Source: Geothrix sp. 21YS21S-2 (GTDB taxonomy: Bacteria > Acidobacteriota > Holophagae > Holophagales > Holophagaceae). From it: a stretch of 64,000 bases of DNA. The translations under genes were made by a program, and so were the position numbers. The DNA is taken from contig NZ_CP132910.1 of NCBI RefSeq assembly GCF_030846775.1, forward strand, positions 1,274,001-1,338,000. The letters are read 5' to 3'. The notes beneath the pieces are model-generated. The model was not told the DNA's origin, made no database searches, and saw nothing but the letters and a program-made list of their open reading frames with translations. This document shows, piece by piece, positions 8,997-15,490 of the stretch (position 1 is its first letter; each line of letters starts with the position of its first letter).

Positions 8997-9572
8997 GTGC
9001 TCACGACGCTGCGTTCGAGCACCTTCAGGGCCGTCGCCGGCGGAGCCATGGCGCTCCTGGGGGCGGGGATCTTCATCTTCGCGCTGCCCAGCGCCGCAAG
9101 GCGCCGCGAAAGCAGCGAGAAGGCCGCGAAGGAGGCCTCCGCGGCCCTGAAGCGCCAGGAGGATGAGCTCAAGGGGTACCAGGCCGAGTCCGAGCGCATA
9201 AGGGTCGACCGGAAGGTCATGGACGAGCTCCTGGGCGCCATGCCCGCCGAGACCGTCGGCAACCTCCAGTGGAAGCTCAGCCGGCGCCTCTTCGAACTGG
9301 CCGGCAGGCACGGCGCCCACCTCGTCTTCGTGAAGTACGGCGCCCCCGCCAGGGAGGGCGCCAGGGATGCCCTCCTGGAGGCGGTGGACGTGGAGTTCAC
9401 GGTGTTCGGAGTCTTCAGCGAGCTCAAGGCCTTCATGCTGGACCTGGAGGGCGGCAGGCTGCCCTTCGCGGTGGTGAGCGCCAAGCTGGACGAGGCCCCG
9501 GAAGGCGCGCACCTCACGGTGACGCTTCGGGCCTTCCGGCGAGCCCCGGGCGCGGGGGAGGAGGAACCATGA
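8997..9572 (+). CDS. PilO-like inner-membrane pilus assembly protein, copy 1
   Basis: The protein of 191 residues starts at GTG 8997, two bases after the pilN-like stop; alignment with the paralog (MIAPLRSSTLR versus VLTTLRSSTFR) supports this start over the GTG at 8991. It has one N-terminal membrane helix (about 13-33), then a coiled-coil segment rich in Glu, Lys and Ala (about 36-75), and a C-terminal domain with the pattern EAVDVEFTVFGVF, which fits the ferredoxin-like periplasmic fold of PilO. Its stop overlaps the next ATG (ATGA). In T4P systems PilO pairs with PilN and contacts PilP. Confidence 0.7.
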   Translation: MLTTLRSSTFRAVAGGAMALLGAGIFIFALPSAARRRESSEKAAKEASAALKRQEDELKGYQAESERIRVDRKVMDELLGAMPAETVGNLQWKLSRRLFELAGRHGAHLVFVKYGAPAREGARDALLEAVDVEFTVFGVFSELKAFMLDLEGGRLPFAVVSAKLDEAPEGAHLTVTLRAFRRAPGAGEEEP

Positions 9573-10210
9573 AACCGTACCTCAAGGGCGCCGACCCCGG
9601 TTCCATGCTCCAGGACCTCAAGACCAACCGGCGCGTCCAGGCGGCCCTGGCGGCCCTGTTCGTCATGGTCTGGCTCCTGTGGCCCTCCGCCCAGGCCCCG
9701 AAGCCGGCCGGTCCCGGGCGGCGCCCTGCGGCGCCCCTGGGCGACCGCCAGGCCCGGGAGCTCCAGAAGCTGCCCGACCTGTCGGCCCTTGCCCAGGCCG
9801 GGGAGCTGCCCCCGGACGCGCGGATGGCGCGGGACCTCTTCCTCTTCGAGGCGCCCCCGCCTCCGCCGCCGCCGCCCAGGCCCGAAAAGCCTCCGCCTCC
9901 GCCCACCCCGGAGGAGCTCGCGGCCCGGCAGCTCGCGGCGGACCGGGCCCGGGAGGCCGCGGGCAAGCCCCAGCTCCGCTTCCTGGGCTACCTGGGAACG
10001 GCGGGATCCGGGCGCCTGGGGGCCTTCATGAAAGGCGAAGAGCCCCTGGTCCTCGCCCAGGGCAGCCTCCTTGATCCCCGATGGCGCCTGGTGAAGGTCA
10101 CGGACGCGACAGCCGAATTCCAGAACGTGAGGTTCGCCGACCTCAGGCACCGCATCGACGCCATCGAGGCCCGGGGCCCGGCGGCCCGCGTCCCCTCCAA
10201 CGAATTCTGA
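9569..10210 (+). CDS. PilP-like protein with proline-rich linker, copy 1
   Basis: The 213-residue protein has an N-terminal membrane segment (about 24-42), a middle linker with eight prolines, Arg-Pro-Glu-Lys and five more prolines (about 93-110), and a C-terminal beta-rich domain that starts FLGYLGTAGSGRLGAFM and ends AEFQNVRFADLRHRID. That C-terminal block resembles the PilP/GspC homology domain that binds the secretin. Classical PilP is a lipoprotein; here the N-terminus looks more like a GspC-type membrane anchor. It overlaps the upstream gene by four bases. The second copy has a much longer proline run. Confidence 0.65.
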   Translation: MKPYLKGADPGSMLQDLKTNRRVQAALAALFVMVWLLWPSAQAPKPAGPGRRPAAPLGDRQARELQKLPDLSALAQAGELPPDARMARDLFLFEAPPPPPPPPRPEKPPPPPTPEELAARQLAADRAREAAGKPQLRFLGYLGTAGSGRLGAFMKGEEPLVLAQGSLLDPRWRLVKVTDATAEFQNVRFADLRHRIDAIEARGPAARVPSNEF

Positions 10211-10225
10211 GCCTCCCGGAAGGAA

Positions 10226-12067
10226 ATGATGCCGACGACCCCTCCCCACCGCCTCCCCCTGGCCCTCGCGGCCGCCCTGGCGCTCACGCTGGCCCTGGGC
10301 TGCGCCATCCACAAGGCCCAGGCCACCTTCGACGAGGGCAGGTACGAGGAGGCCCTGGAGCAGTTCCGGGCGATCCTCGCCAAGGACCCCGGGAACATCC
10401 GGGCCCGGATCGGCTTCCGCAGGACGGCCCCCCTCGCCGCGGAGGCGCACCTGGTCAAGGCCCGGGAGGCCCGCAAGCAGGGCCGGGAGGAGGAGGTGCG
10501 CCGGGAAGTGGCCGCGGCCGTGGTGCTGGATCCCGCCAACGCGGTGGCCGTGGACTGGATGAACCGCCTGGAGGAGGCCGAGGCGCGGAAGCGGGAGAAG
10601 GCGGAGAGGGAGGGCGGCATCGAGGAGGCCCGTCAGCGCGCCGGGGCCCGGCCGGCCCTGCCCATCAATCCGCGGTCCCTGGAGGGCCTGGACCTGAACT
10701 TCTCGCGCAAGACCAGCCTGAAGGAGATCTTCCAGCAGCTGAGCAAGGCCTCGGGGGTGAACATCATCCTCCACAGCTCCGCCAGCGCCCAGGACCCGAG
10801 CGTCTCCCTGGACCTGCGGGGAATGCCCTTCCAGAAGGTCCTGGACACCCTGATGCTCCAGAGCGACCTCTTCTACAAGGTGCTCGACCCCAACACCATC
10901 ATGGTGTTCAGGAAGACGCCCCAGAACCTCAACGATTTCGAGAACAGGCTCATCCAGACCTTTTTCCTCTCCAACGCCGAGGTGGACAGCGTCCGGCAGA
11001 TCTTCAACGCGATCATGCCCCAGATGCGCGTGTTCATGGACAAGCGGCTCAACGCCCTCACCGTGCAGGCCCGCGCCTCGGACCTGCCCATCGCCCAGCG
11101 CATCGTCAGCCAGCTGGACAAGGCCAAGGCCGAGGTCGTCGTCTATCTCGAGCTGGTGGAGGTGAGCGAGACCGCCAAGGAGCAGGTGGGCCTCCTGCCC
11201 ACCCTGAGCCTTGCGGATACCGGCGCGGGCGCGGGCATCTACCGCCTGGCCGCCACCACCTCCTCCATGAACGGCGGCCTCAACACCAACGCCGGCGGCC
11301 TGCGCATCACGAAGTCCAGCCTCAACTTCCTCTTCGCGCCCCTGGCCCTGGACGCCCTCAAGGCCAGCGGCCAGGGCAAGCTCCTGGCCAGCCCCAACGT
11401 GCGGGTGGTCTCGGGTGAGACCGGCGAGGTGAACATCGGGGAGAAGGTGAGCACCACCCAGTCCCAGCTGGGCGGCCTGGGCAGCGCCCCGGCCGCCGCG
11501 GGTTCCCAGGCGTCCAACGCCCTGGCCAGCCTCGGGGGCAACCTCACCACGCAGACCCAGTACAGCTACGAGGACGTGGGCGTGCAGATCAAGGTCAAGC
11601 CCCGCGTCCATTTCAACGGCGACATCACCATCGACCTGGAGTCCACGGTGAAGACCCTCAAGGCCGGTTCGGCCCAGGGCAGGCCCGACCTGGGCCAGCG
11701 CATCATCAAGACCTCGGCCCGGCTCCGGGACGGCGAGACGGCGATCTTCGGCGGACTCCTGAAGGAGGACGAGACCCGGAGCCTGCAGGGCGTCTGGGGC
11801 ATCACCGACCTGCCCATCCTGGGCAGGCTCTTCGGGAACAACCGCAAGGACAAGAGCCGCACCGACGTGATCCTCACCCTGCGCGCCGTGATCGTGCGCA
11901 AGCCCGACCTGGGCGAATCGGACTTCGCCCCCTTCGACCCCGACCAGACCGCCACCGCCATCAAGCCCTTCGCGCCAAGGCCCGAACCCGGGCCCCTTCC
12001 GTCCGGCCTGCGGGACGAGCCCGTCCCCGCACGGCCCGAGCCCCCCGCGCCGGAGGCGGCTCCGTGA
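10226..12067 (+). CDS. pilQ: Secretin (PilQ/GspD family) lipoprotein with N-terminal TPR region, copy 1
   Basis: This 613-residue protein starts with a lipoprotein signal whose lipobox LALG-C puts the lipidated Cys at 26. A TPR-like region follows (about 30-125: DEGRYEEALEQFRAIL), then a secretin N0/STN-type domain (RKTSLKEIFQQLSKASGVNIIL), N1-type repeats (FFLSNAEVDSVRQIFNAI) and the secretin beta-barrel (LASPNVRVVSGETGEVNIGEKV, DVGVQIKVKPRVH, FGGLLKEDET). It ends in a Pro-rich tail and has no cohesin-like domain, unlike copy 2. It would form the outer-membrane pore. Both of the two leading ATG codons are possible; the second (10229) is better spaced from GGAAGGA. The stop overlaps the next GTG. 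Confidence 0.88.
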   Translation: MMPTTPPHRLPLALAAALALTLALGCAIHKAQATFDEGRYEEALEQFRAILAKDPGNIRARIGFRRTAPLAAEAHLVKAREARKQGREEEVRREVAAAVVLDPANAVAVDWMNRLEEAEARKREKAEREGGIEEARQRAGARPALPINPRSLEGLDLNFSRKTSLKEIFQQLSKASGVNIILHSSASAQDPSVSLDLRGMPFQKVLDTLMLQSDLFYKVLDPNTIMVFRKTPQNLNDFENRLIQTFFLSNAEVDSVRQIFNAIMPQMRVFMDKRLNALTVQARASDLPIAQRIVSQLDKAKAEVVVYLELVEVSETAKEQVGLLPTLSLADTGAGAGIYRLAATTSSMNGGLNTNAGGLRITKSSLNFLFAPLALDALKASGQGKLLASPNVRVVSGETGEVNIGEKVSTTQSQLGGLGSAPAAAGSQASNALASLGGNLTTQTQYSYEDVGVQIKVKPRVHFNGDITIDLESTVKTLKAGSAQGRPDLGQRIIKTSARLRDGETAIFGGLLKEDETRSLQGVWGITDLPILGRLFGNNRKDKSRTDVILTLRAVIVRKPDLGESDFAPFDPDQTATAIKPFAPRPEPGPLPSGLRDEPVPARPEPPAPEAAP

Positions 12068-12516
12068 CCCGCCGCGGCTTCACCCTCCTGGAGATGGCCC
12101 TGGCGGCCACGGTGCTCGCCGTGTTCGCATCGGGCATCCTGCCCCTGGCCATGAACAAGGTGCGCCGGGACCGGGAGCTGCAGCTCCGCCGGGCGCTCCT
12201 GGAGCTGCGCGCGGCCATCGACGGCTACAGGGCGGCCGCTCTCCAGAACGCGGCCAAGGGCCCTCCGCCGGCCAACGACGGCTACCCGGCCTCCCTGGAG
12301 GCCCTGGTGGAGGGGGTGACGGTGCCGGGCAAGGAGAAGAAGGTCCGGCTCCTCCGCCGCATCCCCACGGATCCCTTCACCGGCAAGGCCGAGTGGGGCC
12401 TTCGCTCCATGGCCGACGATCCGGACAGCGCCACCTGGGGCGGCGGGGACGTCTTCGACGTCCACAGCCTGGCCCCGGGGGAGGGCGCCAACGGGATCGC
12501 CTACCGCCACTGGTAG
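12064..12516 (+). CDS. Type IV pseudopilin (GspG/PilE-like), copy 1
   Basis: A 150-residue prepilin-like protein with a five-residue leader and the prepilin peptidase site RRG-FTLLEM, followed by the hydrophobic helix typical of class I pilins. The C-terminal part (LRRIPTDPFTGKAEWGLRSM, then DVFDVHS) matches the GspG-type ending in which a calcium-binding loop closes the protein. It starts at GTG 12064, overlapping the secretin stop by four bases (GTGA), so it belongs to the same operon. It could be the major pseudopilin of a T2SS-like machine or a minor pilin of a T4P. The paralog is at 17827-18285. Confidence 0.85.
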   Translation: MTRRGFTLLEMALAATVLAVFASGILPLAMNKVRRDRELQLRRALLELRAAIDGYRAAALQNAAKGPPPANDGYPASLEALVEGVTVPGKEKKVRLLRRIPTDPFTGKAEWGLRSMADDPDSATWGGGDVFDVHSLAPGEGANGIAYRHW

Positions 12517-12544
12517 AAAAAAAGGCAGGAATCCGTCCACGCCC

Positions 12545-12573
12545 TTGGGAATCACCAACCCCGGCGATACTAT
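12545..12573 (+). promoter_or_regulatory. Candidate sigma-70 promoter of the second pilus operon
   Basis: TTGGGA (12545-12550), a 17-base spacer and TACTAT (12568-12573) lie about 95 bases before the first gene of the second pilus operon. It is the only good match in the 150-base gap, and suggests that unit 2 can be transcribed separately from unit 1. Confidence 0.5.
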
Positions 12574-12666
12574 GGGGGGTCGATTCGCCTGAGCCGGAGT
12601 TCCCTTGCCGATGAACCGTGGAACCATTCCCCCTATTGCAAACCCTGCCCATGGGGGACCTAGCAG

Positions 12667-13398
12667 ATGACCGCCATGACCCTGGGGACCAAAACAGCAT
12701 CCGTGGTCTGGCTGGAGCCCCACCGCATCCACGCCGGCGGCCAGTCCCGGAACCTGTCGGGCCCCATCACCCAGGATGTGCTGGTCATGGCGCTTGAGGG
12801 CCTTCCCCCCGGCCCCACCCATTGGGTGGTGGACGACGCCTGGATCCCGTCGCTGCTGATCCGGGACATCGTGGAGGTCCCCGCGGGTTCCGAGGCACGG
12901 GAGGCCTTCTTCAAGTGGCGGTTCAACCAGAGCCTGGCCCTGGAGGCCCCGCAGTCCGTGCAGGCCCTGGACCTGGGAGAGAACGCGTGGCTCCTGGCCG
13001 GCATCGCCGAGACGACCCGGGAAGCCTGGCTGCAGGCCTCCCTCACCCTGGGCCGGCCCATCCGCAGCCTCATCCCCCGCTGGCTCTGGCTCTACAATCG
13101 ACTGGCCGCCAGCCGTGAGGTTCCCGGCATGCTGCTGTCCCTTTGTCCGGCCGGTCCCGACACCTTCACCGGCACCCTGGCCTCCTGGGGGCGCAACCTG
13201 GCCCTCCTGAGGCAGTGGACGGAGCCCGCCACCGCGGAGGCCTGGATCCAGGAGCGGGTGCTCCCCTCCTCCGCCTACCTCCAGCGGGATTCCCGCTCGC
13301 CGCAGGAGGTCCTGGTGTGGGGGGCCGCCACGTGGCCCGACTGCTCGATCGCCACCCGGATCCTCCAGCCCGAAATCCCGGCCCAGGAGGCCCTCTGA
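12667..13398 (+). CDS. PilM-like pilus assembly protein, copy 2
   Basis: A 243-residue soluble protein, paralog of 7676-8398 with long stretches of identity, for example PRWLWLYNRLA and SREVPGMLLSLCP. The region WIPSLLIRDIVEVP....REAFFKWRFNQSLALE resembles PilM/GspL-like proteins of pilus operons, but no ATP-binding loops are evident, so it may be a shortened, non-nucleotide-binding scaffold. It starts at ATG 12667 (an in-frame ATG at 12676 is an alternative) after a GGGGGA sequence, and its stop overlaps the next start by one base. It would recruit the PilN-like partner at the cytoplasmic face of the inner membrane. Confidence 0.55.
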   Translation: MTAMTLGTKTASVVWLEPHRIHAGGQSRNLSGPITQDVLVMALEGLPPGPTHWVVDDAWIPSLLIRDIVEVPAGSEAREAFFKWRFNQSLALEAPQSVQALDLGENAWLLAGIAETTREAWLQASLTLGRPIRSLIPRWLWLYNRLAASREVPGMLLSLCPAGPDTFTGTLASWGRNLALLRQWTEPATAEAWIQERVLPSSAYLQRDSRSPQEVLVWGAATWPDCSIATRILQPEIPAQEAL

Positions 13399-14228
13399 TG
13401 GCCGTTCCCGCACTCAAGCTCGACCTCGCCCCCCCCAGCACCCTCTGGCGCCTCAACCACGCCCTCATCGGGTGGGCGGCCCTGGCCGCGGGCGGCCTGG
13501 TCCTGGCCGGCGCCCTGGGCTTCACCTTGAGGGCCTACCAGCAGGCCTCCCGGGCAGGCAAGCTAACCGTGGCCACCAACGCCCGCACCCGGCTCATCGA
13601 GGACTCCCAGCGCAAGGTCATGGACGAGCTCCGCTCCGTGGATGTGGCCAAGGAGCTGCCCCGGTGGCGCCTGGCCGAGCGCATCTTCACCGAGCGCAGC
13701 CTGCCCTGGTCCCGCCTCACCGCGGAACTGGAGCGGAGCATGGTGCCCGACGTGCGCCTCAAGTCCCTGCAGCGCACCCGCGGATCCGACCAGAAGGTGC
13801 AGGTGAAGGTCCGGGGCGAGGCCCGCACCCGGGAGGCCGAGGCCGCCCTCGTGGAGTCCATCCAGAAGAACCCCTTCTTCGAGCAGGTGATCCTGGAGCG
13901 GGAATCGGACCGCCAGGGCGGAGGGGTCGACTTCGAGTACACCCTGGCCGTCTTCTCCGTCCCGCCGCCCTACAAGCCCCTGCCCAAGTACGGCCCGCAG
14001 GCCAAGGCGTCCAAGGCGGCCCCCAAGGCCGAGGCGCCAAGGCCCGCCGCGCCCGCCCCCGCCGCGCCCCGCCCCGTCGCGCCGCGCCCCGCCGCCGTCG
14101 AGCCCCCGGCGCGGGATCCCTACGTCCCCACCCTCATGAACCCGGCCGTCCCGCAGAACCCCTTCCCCGCCAGGACCCCGAGGCCCCCGAGGTCCCGGCC
14201 CCGGCCTTCCGGCGGAGGTGAGGAATGA
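13398..14228 (+). CDS. PilN-like inner-membrane protein with Ala/Pro-rich tail, copy 2
   Basis: A 276-residue protein with the same N-terminal docking segment (MAVPALKLDLAPP), membrane helix (about 22-42) and periplasmic domain as copy 1, followed by an extra tail of about 75 residues (from about 200) made mostly of Ala, Pro, Arg and Lys. The tail is low-complexity and probably an extended periplasmic linker; it ends close to the next start (ATGA overlap at 14225). Copy 1 stops where the tail begins. The pairing with the neighbouring PilO-like protein is inferred from the family. Confidence 0.7.
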   Translation: MAVPALKLDLAPPSTLWRLNHALIGWAALAAGGLVLAGALGFTLRAYQQASRAGKLTVATNARTRLIEDSQRKVMDELRSVDVAKELPRWRLAERIFTERSLPWSRLTAELERSMVPDVRLKSLQRTRGSDQKVQVKVRGEARTREAEAALVESIQKNPFFEQVILERESDRQGGGVDFEYTLAVFSVPPPYKPLPKYGPQAKASKAAPKAEAPRPAAPAPAAPRPVAPRPAAVEPPARDPYVPTLMNPAVPQNPFPARTPRPPRSRPRPSGGGEE

Positions 14229-14809
14229 TCGCGCCGCTTCGCTCCAGCACCCTCCGGCTCGTCGGCGGCGGCGTCATGGCCGTCCTGGGCCTCGCCATCC
14301 TCCTGTTCGTGCTGCCCGACGCGTCCCAGCGCCGCGGCCGCAGCCTCAAGGCCGCCCAGGACGCCTCCCGGGACCTGGAGCGCAAGAATGCCGACCTCAA
14401 GGCGTACCAGGCCGAGGCCGAGCGCATCCGGACCGACCGCAAGGCCCTGGACGAACTCCTTCGCAACATGCCCGCCGAGAGCATCGGAAAGCTGCACTGG
14501 AAGCTCAGCCAGAAGCTCTTCGAGCTCGCGCAGAAGCACGGGGTCCGCCTCGTCTCCGTGAAGTACGGCGCGCCCAGCAAGGAGGGCGCCAAGGGCAGCC
14601 TCCTGGAGGCCGTGGACGTGGAGTTCACCCTCACGGGCGTGTTCAAGAGCCTGAAGACCTACATGCTCGCCCTGGAGGGCAGCAGGCTGCCCTTCGCGGT
14701 GGTCAGCGCCAAGCTGGACGAGAGCCCCGAAGGGGCCCATCTGACGGTGGTCCTGAGGGCCTTCCGCCAGGCCCCCGGCGCCGCCCTCGAACCCGGGGAG
14801 GGAGCATGA
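14225..14809 (+). CDS. PilO-like inner-membrane pilus assembly protein, copy 2
   Basis: A 194-residue protein with one N-terminal membrane helix (about 13-31), a charged helical segment (about 35-80) and a C-terminal domain with EAVDVEFTLTGVF, the counterpart of copy 1 at 8997-9572. Overlaps at both ends (ATGA) put it in a translationally coupled operon. By family it forms a heterodimer with the PilN-like protein and transmits to the PilP-like protein. It is highly similar to copy 1 in its C-terminal half (for example RLPFAVVSAKLDE), so cross-assembly between the two systems is conceivable. Confidence 0.7.
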   Translation: MIAPLRSSTLRLVGGGVMAVLGLAILLFVLPDASQRRGRSLKAAQDASRDLERKNADLKAYQAEAERIRTDRKALDELLRNMPAESIGKLHWKLSQKLFELAQKHGVRLVSVKYGAPSKEGAKGSLLEAVDVEFTLTGVFKSLKTYMLALEGSRLPFAVVSAKLDESPEGAHLTVVLRAFRQAPGAALEPGEGA

Positions 14810-15471
14810 GCGCACCCCTTAAAGGCATCAAGGGCACCGACGCCAAGGCCATGCTCCAGGACCTGAAGTCCAACCGCCGGGTGCAGGTCGCCCTGGCGGC
14901 CCTCGCGGTGATGGTCTGGTACCTGTGGCCCTCGTCCACTCCGGCCGCCGTCCCCAAGGGCGCCGAGGCCCGCCGCGCGGCCGCCGTGGCCCTGGGCGAC
15001 CGCCAGGCCCGGGAGCTCCAGAAGCTGCCGGATCTGGCCAGGCTGGACAAGGCCGGGGAACTGCCCACGGAGGACCGGATGCTGCGGGACCTCTTCCTCT
15101 TCGAAGGCCCCCCGCCCCCGCCGCCGCCGCCCCCGCCTCCGCCGCCCCCTCCGCCCCCGCCCACCGCCGAACAGCTCGCGGCCCAGGCCCTGGCCGCGGA
15201 CCGGGCCCAGCAGGCCGCGAGCAAGCCCCAGGGGCTCCGCTTCCTGGGCTACCTGGGCACGAAGAAGTCCGGGCGCCTGGGCGCGTTCATGAAGGGCGAC
15301 GAGCCGGTCACCTACAAGCAGGGCGATCTCTTCAACCCCCAGTGGCGCCTCGTCAAGGTCACGGAGGCCTCCGCCGAATTCCAGAACGTGAAGTTCGCCG
15401 ACATCAAGTTCCGGATCGACGCCGTGGAACCCCGCGGCCACTCCGGGTCGGGACCGGCCAATGAATTCTGA
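14806..15471 (+). CDS. PilP-like protein with an 18-proline run, copy 2
   Basis: A 221-residue protein with a membrane segment at about 24-42, a conserved stretch GDRQARELQKLPDL shared with copy 1, an uninterrupted run of 18 prolines (about 98-115) and a C-terminal beta domain from FLGYLGTKKSGRLGAFM to AEFQNVKFADIKFRID. The C-terminal domain resembles the PilP/GspC homology region that contacts the secretin. Copy 1 has two shorter proline blocks instead. The proline run is coded by mixed CCC, CCG and CCT codons, so it is not a simple triplet repeat. A long run of this kind would normally need EF-P for translation. Confidence 0.65.
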   Translation: MSAPLKGIKGTDAKAMLQDLKSNRRVQVALAALAVMVWYLWPSSTPAAVPKGAEARRAAAVALGDRQARELQKLPDLARLDKAGELPTEDRMLRDLFLFEGPPPPPPPPPPPPPPPPPPTAEQLAAQALAADRAQQAASKPQGLRFLGYLGTKKSGRLGAFMKGDEPVTYKQGDLFNPQWRLVKVTEASAEFQNVKFADIKFRIDAVEPRGHSGSGPANEF

Positions 15472-15490
15472 AACCCACCGGAAGGATAAG

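Noticed and set aside
15109-15162. Simple triplet microsatellite in the PilP-like gene
   Set aside because: The proline codons vary (CCC, CCG, CCT), so it is not a pure DNA repeat prone to slippage.
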